DNA from: Cyclobacteriaceae bacterium
GTDB lineage: Bacteria > Bacteroidota > Bacteroidia > Cytophagales > Cyclobacteriaceae
Length of the DNA stretch: 48,569 nt
Direction: 5' to 3'
Assembly: GCA_009885605.1 (NCBI GenBank)
Contig: VFKK01000064.1
Location: 1 to 48,569, forward strand
Part shown: positions 1 through 7,031 of the stretch, one piece after another
Layout of the letters: each line of letters begins with the position of its first letter
Position numbering within the stretch: position 1 is the stretch's first letter
Notes under the pieces: generated by a model
The model's input: the letters and a program-made list of their open reading frames with translations, nothing else
Told to the model about the DNA's origin: nothing
Databases searched by the model: none
Made by a program: the position numbers and the translations under genes

Positions 1-452
1 GAGCCTCCGCTAACCAAGATTCCGGAAGCTTCTGAAGGGAAACTCATCAGTTGCTTGCACCAGTTGACGACTTGCCTGTCCACATACATTGCAGAATGCT
101 CTCCGATTGCAACGTTTGGATTCATCCCTGATGCTAATAAATCCGCCAGAACTCCCATTGGAGTTCCTGTTCCCTGGATCCAGGCAAAGAACCGGGGATG
201 AACATTGCCCTTGTTGTAAGGGAATATAAATTGCTGAAAATCCGAATAAACTTCTTCCGGAGATTTCCCTTTCGCAGGGATTGATGAATCAAAGAAATCC
301 TTCACCTCTTTCGGAATCGGTCTCCAAACAGGCTTTTCACGGATTTGCTGCCAATAGTCCATCAGATCGTCTATCATTTGATGTCCGAGCGCGCGCATTG
401 CGTCCCAATCTTCAGGATCAAGTGTGAGGTCATTTGAGTGATTTGGAGTCAT
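1..452 (-). CDS. PLP-dependent group II decarboxylase, N-terminal part (runs off the window)
   Basis: Reading the minus strand from ATG at 452 gives about 150 residues, open to the window edge. The N-terminal helices (DAMRALGHQMIDDLMDYW) and the block GMNPNVAIGEHSAMYVDRQVVNWCKQL match the start of the aromatic-L-amino-acid/glutamate decarboxylase family (pyridoxal-dependent decarboxylase). These enzymes remove CO2 from an amino acid to give an amine. The PLP-binding lysine lies in the missing part, so activity and substrate cannot be judged. The start overlaps the 3' end of the upstream sulfatase gene by 23 nt in another frame, suggesting co-transcription and coupled translation. The more downstream ATG at 433 is out of frame. 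Aromatic versus acidic amino acid specificity cannot be told from this fragment. Confidence 0.85.
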   Translation of the reverse strand, partial: MTPNHSNDLTLDPEDWDAMRALGHQMIDDLMDYWQQIREKPVWRPIPKEVKDFFDSSIPAKGKSPEEVYSDFQQFIFPYNKGNVHPRFFAWIQGTGTPMGVLADLLASGMNPNVAIGEHSAMYVDRQVVNWCKQLMSFPSEASGILVSGG

Positions 453-2220
453 TTTTATTTTTTTCTGTAGGGATTAATCGCAAACTGTATAGTTCACCGA
501 CACCCTCGGGGTTAATATGTATTGCAGAAAGGGTGAGTTTATCCTCTCCTGAATTCAAGGTTATTTTTCCAAGGAGGGTTTTTTTCCAGGTTTGTTCAGG
601 AGCCTCTTTCCTTGGAACGCGGTCGGTACTGGCAATACGGCCAGGTTCAAAAGGCTCATCCAAAGCTTTGGACAAAATGGAATTGGATGTCTGGAGTATC
701 AGGGTTGCTCCGATTTGGGATTGATGGGCTGTGTATTCTATCCAAACTTCATAAACTCCCGCGTCTAGGACATCCAGACTCCAAGAGAGACTATCACTTT
801 CTTTTTTCCAATTTTTAACCCAATCTTGGGCCCATCCATGTCCTTCGAAAAAGCTTAACTCCCCGAAAAGCTGGCTTTCGTAGGCGGGCAGAATAATTTG
901 GTCAGATATTTTACTTATGGGAATTCTCCTTGTCATTGATATGTCCGAAGATATTTGTTGCCACCAATTTTTATAATCGCTTTCCATGGAAGAGACCAAG
1001 GCAGGATACGAAATGGCCAGGTTTTTTTTCTGCTCCGGATCGTTTTTCAGATCATATAATTCCAAACTCGAAGTAAGTAAAGAAAGCAGCAAAGAATCCT
1101 TTCTAAGAGCTCCCGGTCGGTCTTTGAGGACTTTGTCCAACTGCGCTACATGAGTGTAAATTGCTCTAGATGAAATCTCTTTTCCCTCAAACAGTGGAAC
1201 CAAAGAAATTCCATCCAGTGTCTTTTGGCCAGTGTTTTCCACTCCCAAAAAATCCACGATCGTGGGAAATATATCAATATGGGCTGCAGGAGAAGAAATA
1301 AGTCCGGGAGTGATCTTGCCAGGCCACTTCCAAAAACTTGGCACCCTGACGCCTCCTTCGTGAACAGAGCCTTTTATTCCTTTCATGCCAACATTGAATC
1401 GCTGGCCATTTGGGCCATTATCAGTTAAAAAAATAACCAAGGTGTTTTCCGTCAAATCCAATTCCTCCAACAAATCCAAAACACGTCCAACATTCTCATC
1501 TACATTACTAACCATTCCATAAATCGATGCAAGCTCGTCATCCAATCCTGCCTCTTTATAGGGCAGGAAATACTTATCTGGAACCTGATGAGGACTGTGA
1601 GGGGTATTAATCGACATGTAAGCGAAAAAGGGGTGCTCCTTGTTTTCTGTGATAAAGTCCATGGTCTCATTGGTAAGGATATCCGGTAAATATCCCTCGA
1701 AAGGCAATTCCTCTCCGTTTTTTTCCAAATGAGTATCAAAATAATTAGACCAATGCCCGGCAGCAAAACCGGTAAATTCCTCGAATCCTTGGCTGAGGGG
1801 ATGATTTGGGTGATGCTGTCCATTATGCCATTTTCCAAAAATCCCAGTGCTATAGCCTTGATCAAGTAACAGTTCCGCCAAGGTATATTCCTCCGAATCC
1901 ATAGTTTCCAGACCATTGGAGACAGACACTACCCCAGTCCGTAAATGATAACGGCCCGTCAGCAAACTAGCCCGGGTAGGAGCGCAAAGCGGACTGACAT
2001 AAAACCGTTCAAATCTTGCCGACTCTCTGGCCAGCTGGTCCAAATTGGGGGTTTTCACCCATTCATTTCCATGAATTCCTAAATCGCCATATCCTTGGTC
2101 ATCTGTTAGAATTAGCAGAATATTTGGCTTCGTTGGCGTTTCGGCGGATTTGCAGGAAAAAAGAAAAACTAATCCGCCAGCCAAAAGAAAAGAGAAGATT
2201 CTTTTTAGGAGAAAGCTCAT
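430..2220 (-). CDS. Type I (formylglycine) sulfatase, lipoprotein
   Basis: This 596-residue protein begins with a hydrophobic signal ending in FLFSC (Cys23), a typical lipobox, so it is probably lipid-anchored in the envelope. The sulfatase core carries the metal-binding pair D40-D41 and the signature CAPTR (Cys79), whose cysteine is converted to formylglycine in active type I sulfatases; the following LLTGRYHLRTG is also typical. It should hydrolyse sulfate esters, plausibly on polysaccharides, but the substrate is unknown. After the sulfatase domain (to about residue 440) comes a region around 465-590 with beta-rich sequence that resembles a carbohydrate-binding-like module. The start codon shares ATGA with the stop of the upstream DMT gene, and the 3' end overlaps the decarboxylase start. 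No SusC/SusD pair is visible nearby, so this is not an evident polysaccharide-utilisation locus. Confidence 0.92.
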   Translation of the reverse strand: MSFLLKRIFSFLLAGGLVFLFSCKSAETPTKPNILLILTDDQGYGDLGIHGNEWVKTPNLDQLARESARFERFYVSPLCAPTRASLLTGRYHLRTGVVSVSNGLETMDSEEYTLAELLLDQGYSTGIFGKWHNGQHHPNHPLSQGFEEFTGFAAGHWSNYFDTHLEKNGEELPFEGYLPDILTNETMDFITENKEHPFFAYMSINTPHSPHQVPDKYFLPYKEAGLDDELASIYGMVSNVDENVGRVLDLLEELDLTENTLVIFLTDNGPNGQRFNVGMKGIKGSVHEGGVRVPSFWKWPGKITPGLISSPAAHIDIFPTIVDFLGVENTGQKTLDGISLVPLFEGKEISSRAIYTHVAQLDKVLKDRPGALRKDSLLLSLLTSSLELYDLKNDPEQKKNLAISYPALVSSMESDYKNWWQQISSDISMTRRIPISKISDQIILPAYESQLFGELSFFEGHGWAQDWVKNWKKESDSLSWSLDVLDAGVYEVWIEYTAHQSQIGATLILQTSNSILSKALDEPFEPGRIASTDRVPRKEAPEQTWKKTLLGKITLNSGEDKLTLSAIHINPEGVGELYSLRLIPTEKNKNDSKSLK

Positions 2221-2585
2221 TTTTTAAAGATAAAGTAAACTGCCAAAATCAGAAAAATCGCTCCGATCAGGTGATTCAGTTTGAGAGTTTCTGTTTTGAA
2301 AGCTATCAGGGTGAAAATCATGAAAACGACTAAAGTGATCACTTCCTGGATGACTTTCAATTCTACAAGAGAAAAAGGGCCTCCATTTCCGGAGAAACCA
2401 ATTTTGTTAGCGGGAACCTGAAACATGTATTCGAAAAGTGCGATTCCCCAGCTGATTAAGATAACTGAAACGATTCCCAGCTTGTTAAACCAGTTCCACT
2501 CGGCAAACTTCAAATGACCGTACCAAGCAAGCGTCATAAAACTATTGGAAAGGACAAGTAAACCGATGGTGAGGAGTGCTTTCAT
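2217..2585 (-). CDS. DMT-family small membrane protein (DUF486)
   Basis: The 122-residue product from ATG 2585 has four hydrophobic segments and the conserved stretches SNSFMTLAWYGHLKF and ALFEYMFQVPANKIG, which match the DUF486/DMT_6 family, usually 110-120 residues. A longer frame opens upstream, but the hydrophobic family start MKALLTIGLL fits ATG 2585. The family belongs to the drug/metabolite transporter superfamily and has no firmly established substrate. The stop codon overlaps the sulfatase start (ATGA), so the two are likely translationally coupled. This makes it the first gene of a three-gene unit with the sulfatase and the decarboxylase. A functional link to the sulfatase is inference only. 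Confidence 0.85.
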   Translation of the reverse strand: MKALLTIGLLVLSNSFMTLAWYGHLKFAEWNWFNKLGIVSVILISWGIALFEYMFQVPANKIGFSGNGGPFSLVELKVIQEVITLVVFMIFTLIAFKTETLKLNHLIGAIFLILAVYFIFKK

Positions 2586-2655
2586 AGACGAGGATTTTAA
2601 TTCTCGAATTTGCAAAAAAGGCAGATCACCTCAAGTAAGTTTTATGATACCGAAT

Positions 2656-2680
2656 CTTAAAAAATCAACTTGATACATCT
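2656..2680 (-). repeat. Possible second relic of the radA 3' terminus
   Basis: On the minus strand this 25-nt stretch reads AGATGTATCA followed by an AT-rich part ending in TTTTTTAAG. It can be aligned to the last codons of radA (EEMYQIIF-stop, 5578-5602) and better still to the radA relic at 3006-3030, with about 21 of 25 positions matching and one gap. It overlaps the 3' end of the small membrane-protein gene, whose TGA lies inside it. The match is short and AT-rich, so chance similarity is possible. Confidence 0.35.
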
Positions 2681-2910
2681 CGGAAAGATGACTTTTTGTA
2701 ATTTTTATAAAGCCCAATTACTATCAAAATAATGGATGGCCAAAAAGTGAGACCTGCCATCATTCCAAAAATCACAGGATTTGGATTGGGGTCATCACCA
2801 AACCCAAGAGCCGCTAGACTAATAGTAACTATCAAAGGTCCGCTCCCAATTATTAAAAGAACTAATCCAACAATCAACAAGACATTCTTTTTAGTTTTAG
2901 GGTTCACCAT
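2665..2910 (-). CDS. Hypothetical small membrane protein
   Basis: ATG 2910 opens an 81-residue protein, MVNPKTKKNVLLIVGLVLLI and onward, with two hydrophobic segments (about residues 9-32 and 46-68) separated by an acidic, Asn/Pro-rich loop (GDDPNPNP), and a basic C-terminal tail. I do not recognise a family. Longer upstream starts exist, but a TATATTTTG sequence at about 2960-2968, close to the Bacteroidota -7 consensus, and the lysine-rich N-terminus before the first membrane segment favour 2910. The gene lies between the DMT-sulfatase unit and a radA-tail relic and has no obvious partner. It may be part of material inserted downstream of radA. Confidence 0.55.
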   Translation of the reverse strand: MVNPKTKKNVLLIVGLVLLIIGSGPLIVTISLAALGFGDDPNPNPVIFGMMAGLTFWPSIILIVIGLYKNYKKSSFRDVSS

Positions 2911-3005
2911 GGTTAAATCGAAACAGGAAATCACGAAGTGTTGAATATTAAGGTAAAACAAAATATATCGGGGTAAAATAAAAAACGTATAAGCCCCTTA
3001 TTCTC

Positions 3006-3155
3006 TTAAAAAATAATCTGACACATCTCTTCCGGCTTCCTGACCTAAACCTATAGGATTTTGAATTTCTTCAGATCTAAGTTTTCACGGAATATTTAGA
3101 AACATTGATTTTTTTGGAACTCAGCTTGTGCCTTCAGCAATTTGGGGTTTTCCAG
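3006..3155 (-). pseudogene. Relic of the radA 3' end
   Basis: About 150 nt aligns with the last 150 nt of the intact radA gene at 5578-about 5730, at roughly three-quarters identity. On the minus strand the relic reads NLDLKKFKIL-stop-V-stop-VRKPEEMCQIIF-stop, compared with GLDLKKFKIVVVQVSKLEEMYQIIF in RadA. Two in-frame TAG codons and a compensating insertion/deletion pair upstream of the NLDLKK stretch show it is dead. It abuts the 3' end of the glycosyltransferase gene (15 nt away) and carries nothing else of radA. It most likely marks a duplication or insertion event at the radA 3' end. Confidence 0.85.
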
Positions 3156-3169
3156 TAAATGTGCTAGCG

Positions 3170-4111
3170 TTAGAGGCCTGTAGTTTTTCTTATATGCTTA
3201 ATCAAATTCCCCCGTTTTCCCCACGCAAGGAAAAAACGCAACTCTGAAGGATGAATGGCTAATTTTTTTAAAACCCAGTCCAAAGGATATCCGGCTAATC
3301 GTTTGATCAACAGTTTTGGATTAAAGAACAACTCCTGCTGCAGTTTTTTATGAGCGAAAATTGCAGCCATTTCATACATTTTCGCTTTAAAAAGACTGTC
3401 ATTCAGTTTATTGAAAAAAAATTCATGTTCAAAACTTGATTTCTTTTTATAGGAGTCTTTTCTTTCTCCGCTTAAGATCACCAAAACACCCGTACGGGTT
3501 GGGAAATGGAATTTGACACCTGAATTCCAGGCTCTGAAAAGCCATTCCTGTGACGGGGTAAAATAAAGGTCTTTCTCCATTTTCCACGGTCCGATTTGGT
3601 CCACAGTGCTCCTCTTGAAAAACCAGCAAGAAGCGACACTAAACACATTACTTGAAAAGTTTCCATTTGGATGAACACTCACCAGATGGGCCTCAAAATT
3701 TTCCTTAATGAGGTCTTCGTGTTTGACAGGCGGAATTTTTAGACCTGGGACTACCAGGAATTCTACCTTATTTATTTCCAGTTCAGAAATACAATTGGCG
3801 AGGTGTGAGGGAAAATACATATCATCCTGATTCAGGAAGGCAACGTATTGTCCCGTCGCCAGTGTTAATCCTACATTGTTGGGCTTGGCCTGTTGTCCGC
3901 TATTTTCTTCCAGATTGATAAACCTGATCCGGTCGTCCAGGAAGGAAGACACACACTCGGCAGTATCATCAGTGCAACAATCCCCAACCACGATTATTTC
4001 CCAATGTGAATAATCGGAATCCATCACACTCTGAATGGCAAATTTCAACAGATGGCTGCTGTTGTACGTGGCTATGATGATTGAAACCAGAGGATTTTCC
4101 AAGCGAATCAT
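3170..4111 (-). CDS. Family 2 glycosyltransferase
   Basis: This 313-residue protein starts with the GT-A nucleotide-sugar-binding fold: PLVSIIIATYNSSHLLKFAI, then VVGDCCTDDT (Asp44) and AFLNQDDMYF (Asp96/97), the latter matching the acidic metal-binding motif of family GT2. No membrane segment is evident, so it should act in the cytoplasm or at the inner face of the membrane, transferring a sugar to an unknown acceptor. The C-terminal 100 residues are basic and helical. It begins 1 nt after the stop of the FAD-dependent oxidoreductase gene, so the two form an operon. The pair sits between intact radA and a radA relic with no other polysaccharide genes around it. Confidence 0.88.
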   Translation of the reverse strand: MIRLENPLVSIIIATYNSSHLLKFAIQSVMDSDYSHWEIIVVGDCCTDDTAECVSSFLDDRIRFINLEENSGQQAKPNNVGLTLATGQYVAFLNQDDMYFPSHLANCISELEINKVEFLVVPGLKIPPVKHEDLIKENFEAHLVSVHPNGNFSSNVFSVASCWFFKRSTVDQIGPWKMEKDLYFTPSQEWLFRAWNSGVKFHFPTRTGVLVILSGERKDSYKKKSSFEHEFFFNKLNDSLFKAKMYEMAAIFAHKKLQQELFFNPKLLIKRLAGYPLDWVLKKLAIHPSELRFFLAWGKRGNLIKHIRKTTGL

Positions 4112-4112
4112 T

Positions 4113-5342
4113 TTAATCGATGCCTTCTAATCTATCGGCTACTTTCACCGCCAAATAGGGGATCAGGGTGTATTTACCCGTATTTACAGAATGGTAATTA
4201 GTGAAAGTTCTTATTCCTACTTCATGTCGCGTGTGGAGTTTACTTTCGTGTTTGTCCACATCTGTGTTGCCAAGGGCAAATATTACTCCGCCTACAGGAC
4301 TAACGTCTTCCGGACTGAATTTCAAATTATCCAAAGCAGGAATTCGGTTTGATAACTCCTTGAAGCTCCTCAAAAAAATGTCATCCCGTTCAGAATCAGA
4401 ATACATCTGATCCCATTCAGGCGGTCTGTCTTGTTCCGACCATCCCGTTCTTCCTATCGGGTACCAAGACATAAATGCCCCTTTTCCCTTGAAATTCACA
4501 GTGTCTCCAAAGGGACCCTGAACCATTGTGCAGGAAGGTAATTCATCCGATTTCAAGGGAATGAGGATCTTATTTCCAAATTTATATCGATGTGACCAGG
4601 AATTAATAGGCTCAATTCCCATGGTTCTGTCAATTTCAAGAAGTCCGTTCCAAGTAGAATTAACCACGTCCGTATACACTTCTTCCATTTTTATTTCTTC
4701 TCGGGTACTGCTGACTTTAAGTTTTGAGTCAATTTTCGAGACTGAATTAACTCTTGTATTGACCATCAAATTGATGGATGTAGTCGCCAGTAAGGCCGCT
4801 GTCAATTTTTCTGCGATGGTTCTGGGTTCTACGGAATATTCTGTCGTCGAGAAAACGTCATCGATATATTCAGGATTGACAATTCCATCAATCTTGGTTC
4901 GTGGCAGAAGCGAGGCATCGATAGTATCAAATAGGTCCAAGTACTTCTTTTTATAAAAAGTTTTGGCTTCGCCGTAGAAATCAATACACTTTTGGTAATG
5001 AGGCGCAAGTTCCTCGGCATTCATCAAGGATCCTTTATGAATGCAATAATTAAAAGGTGTTGAGATTACTTCTTCCGGATTTATCTCTACCCATCTTTTC
5101 AGGTTTGAAATGAAATGCAGTGCGCCGATAATCATTTCCCGGGAGGTGTGAAACTCCTTGTCCATCGCATAGATAAACCCCAGATGAATCTTTCCCTCAT
5201 TCACAAAACTGGCTTTTTTAATTGGCTCTGAGTGTTCTTCGTAGAGGTCTACTTGGTACCCGCGCTGCGAAAGTTCTAATGCCAGGCATGCTCCTAAACC
5301 GCCTGCTCCTAAGACGGCGATTTTACGGTTGATTTTATTCAA
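4113..5342 (-). CDS. FAD-dependent oxidoreductase (DAO-like)
   Basis: The N-terminus KIAVLGAGGLGACLALELSQRGYQVDLYEE is a Rossmann dinucleotide-binding motif (GAGGLG at residues 12-17, ending in an acidic residue after the second strand), as in D-amino-acid-oxidase-type flavoproteins. The length of 409 residues suits that superfamily. The substrate is unknown. Coupling to a GT2 gene 1 nt downstream suggests work on a sugar or a glycan precursor, but that is inference. The start is TTG at 5342: the FAD motif begins seven residues in and no in-frame ATG lies near, so an unusual start codon is required. A TAATTTG sequence, a degenerate -7 box, overlaps this start region. It is the first gene of the inserted-looking two-gene module downstream of radA. 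Confidence 0.8.
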   Translation of the reverse strand: MNKINRKIAVLGAGGLGACLALELSQRGYQVDLYEEHSEPIKKASFVNEGKIHLGFIYAMDKEFHTSREMIIGALHFISNLKRWVEINPEEVISTPFNYCIHKGSLMNAEELAPHYQKCIDFYGEAKTFYKKKYLDLFDTIDASLLPRTKIDGIVNPEYIDDVFSTTEYSVEPRTIAEKLTAALLATTSINLMVNTRVNSVSKIDSKLKVSSTREEIKMEEVYTDVVNSTWNGLLEIDRTMGIEPINSWSHRYKFGNKILIPLKSDELPSCTMVQGPFGDTVNFKGKGAFMSWYPIGRTGWSEQDRPPEWDQMYSDSERDDIFLRSFKELSNRIPALDNLKFSPEDVSPVGGVIFALGNTDVDKHESKLHTRHEVGIRTFTNYHSVNTGKYTLIPYLAVKVADRLEGID

Positions 5343-5577
5343 ATTAGGAAGATTTAATTTTTTGAAGGAAAAGTAGCAATTAACTGGTAATAAGTAGGAA
5401 TTGGAAGCTTCCCAAAAATCTAAAAATTAGAGTAAGGCCTCAGCCGAAAACACATAATCCATTTGCTTGCAGGCTTTTGACTAATTAAAAAATATACTCT
5501 TCTTGATTCAAATAAAAATTTAATTAGCTTCTTCATTTAGGATTTTTAAGTCAGGAGAAAAATATTTTCAAATCTGA

Positions 5578-6951
5578 CTAGAAAATGATCTGATACATCT
5601 CTTCCAGCTTGCTGACCTGAACCACCACGATTTTGAATTTCTTCAGATCTAGGCCTTTGACGGCATATTTGGAGACGATGATTTTTTTGAAACCAAGCTT
5701 TTCGGCCTCGGCGATTCGGTTTTCGATTCTCGATACGGCGCGTATTTCTCCGCCAAGTCCAACTTCACCCGCAAAGCAAATCTGCTCCGAAACAGGAGTA
5801 TCCTCGTAGCTGGAAATCAGCGACGCACAAACCGCCAGATCCAATCCCGGATCATCTACGCGTAGTCCTCCAGCCACGTTCAGGAATACATCCTGCTGAC
5901 CAAGTCGCATTCCTCCACGCTTCTCCAAAACTGCCAATAGCATATTCAATCGCTTTGCATCGTGTCCGGTGCTGCTTCGCTGAGGTGTACCGTAAGTTGC
6001 CGGGCTCACGAGTGATTGGATCTCGATCAGAAGTGGTCTGTTTCCTTCCATCATGGCTCCGATCGCGACTCCGTTCAGTACTTCCTCTCGTTGCGTAAGC
6101 AAAATCTCAGAAGGATTTGCGACAGGACGAAGACCTTCGGCCCGCATCTCGTAGATTCCAAGTTCGTGGGTAGATCCGAAACGGTTTTTGGAAGTGCGTA
6201 GGATTCGGTACGTCAGATGTCTATCACCCTCAAACTGCAGAACGGTGTCCACCATATGCTCCAGGACTTTCGGGCCGGCGATCGAACCGTCCTTTGTAAT
6301 ATGGCCAATCAGGAAAACCGGAACGCCCGTTTCCTTGGCAAATTTCATGAGTTCGGCGGTGCATTCCCTGACCTGTGAGACAGATCCGGCCGCCGATTCC
6401 ACATATTGGCTATTCAGTGTCTGGATCGAATCGATGATCAAAAAATCAGGATTCAGGATTTCTATTTGTTGAAAAATCTGCTGGGTGTTGGTTTCGGAAA
6501 GCACATAGCAATCCTCATTTTTGGCGGACATCCTATCTGCCCGCATTTTGATTTGGGCTTCACTTTCCTCCCCCGATATGTAAAGAACCTTCTTTCCTCT
6601 AAGTGTCAAAGCAATCTGAAGCATGAGAGTAGATTTTCCGATTCCAGGTTCGCCTCCGATCAGAACCAGCGATCCCGGGACGATCCCTCCTCCCAAAACC
6701 CGGTCGAGTTCTGCATCTTTGGTTTCCCAGCGGGGTTGAAGATCATAGTTAACGTCTTGGATTTTTTGGGGTGTATTTGCTTTTTTGGTTGTGTTGGAAC
6801 TTGGCTTCCAGCTTCCTTTGCCTGAATCTTCCTTTTGAACGATTTCTTCCACATAGGTATTCCATTCTCCGCAGGAGGAACATTTGCCCAGCCATTTCGG
6901 GCTTTGTGCTCCGCAGTTTTGACAGAAAAAGGTGGTTTTTACTTTAGCCAT
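5578..6951 (-). CDS. radA: DNA repair protein RadA
   Basis: The 457-residue protein has all RadA landmarks in order. There is an N-terminal four-cysteine zinc finger (C10, C13, C24, C27), Walker A GGEPGIGKST (99-108), Walker B LIIDS (171-175), and the RadA-specific KNRFG motif (255-259). A C-terminal Lon-protease-like domain follows (about 290-457), ending in EEMYQIIF. RadA is a RecA-like helicase that drives branch migration in homologous recombination. The length is normal. It lies 80 nt downstream of polA on the same strand, so a repair operon is plausible, but a pair of direct repeats and a TAATTTG sequence in the gap could give it its own promoter. Its last 150 nt are repeated in decayed form at 3006-3155. 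Confidence 0.98.
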   Translation of the reverse strand: MAKVKTTFFCQNCGAQSPKWLGKCSSCGEWNTYVEEIVQKEDSGKGSWKPSSNTTKKANTPQKIQDVNYDLQPRWETKDAELDRVLGGGIVPGSLVLIGGEPGIGKSTLMLQIALTLRGKKVLYISGEESEAQIKMRADRMSAKNEDCYVLSETNTQQIFQQIEILNPDFLIIDSIQTLNSQYVESAAGSVSQVRECTAELMKFAKETGVPVFLIGHITKDGSIAGPKVLEHMVDTVLQFEGDRHLTYRILRTSKNRFGSTHELGIYEMRAEGLRPVANPSEILLTQREEVLNGVAIGAMMEGNRPLLIEIQSLVSPATYGTPQRSSTGHDAKRLNMLLAVLEKRGGMRLGQQDVFLNVAGGLRVDDPGLDLAVCASLISSYEDTPVSEQICFAGEVGLGGEIRAVSRIENRIAEAEKLGFKKIIVSKYAVKGLDLKKFKIVVVQVSKLEEMYQIIF

Positions 6952-6955
6952 TCTT

Positions 6956-6987
6956 GAAATACGAGGGACAAATTACGAAATACGAGG
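6956..6987. repeat. Two 11-bp direct repeats upstream of radA
   Basis: GAAATACGAGG occurs at 6956-6966 and again at 6977-6987, a spacing of 21 bp (two helical turns), immediately before the radA start at 6951. A minus-strand TAATTTG lies between the two copies (6969-6975). The geometry is that of a direct-repeat operator overlapping a promoter; the binding protein is unknown. Confidence 0.5.
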
Positions 6988-7031
6988 AATAAGGATTTGG
7001 GAACCTCTTTCCCATTCCTCATTTTAAATTT

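Noticed and set aside
2962..3005. Possible further radA homology beyond the relic stop codon
   Set aside because: The sequence after the relic stop does not match the sequence after the intact radA stop (5400-5577), so only the gene tail was copied, not its downstream flank.
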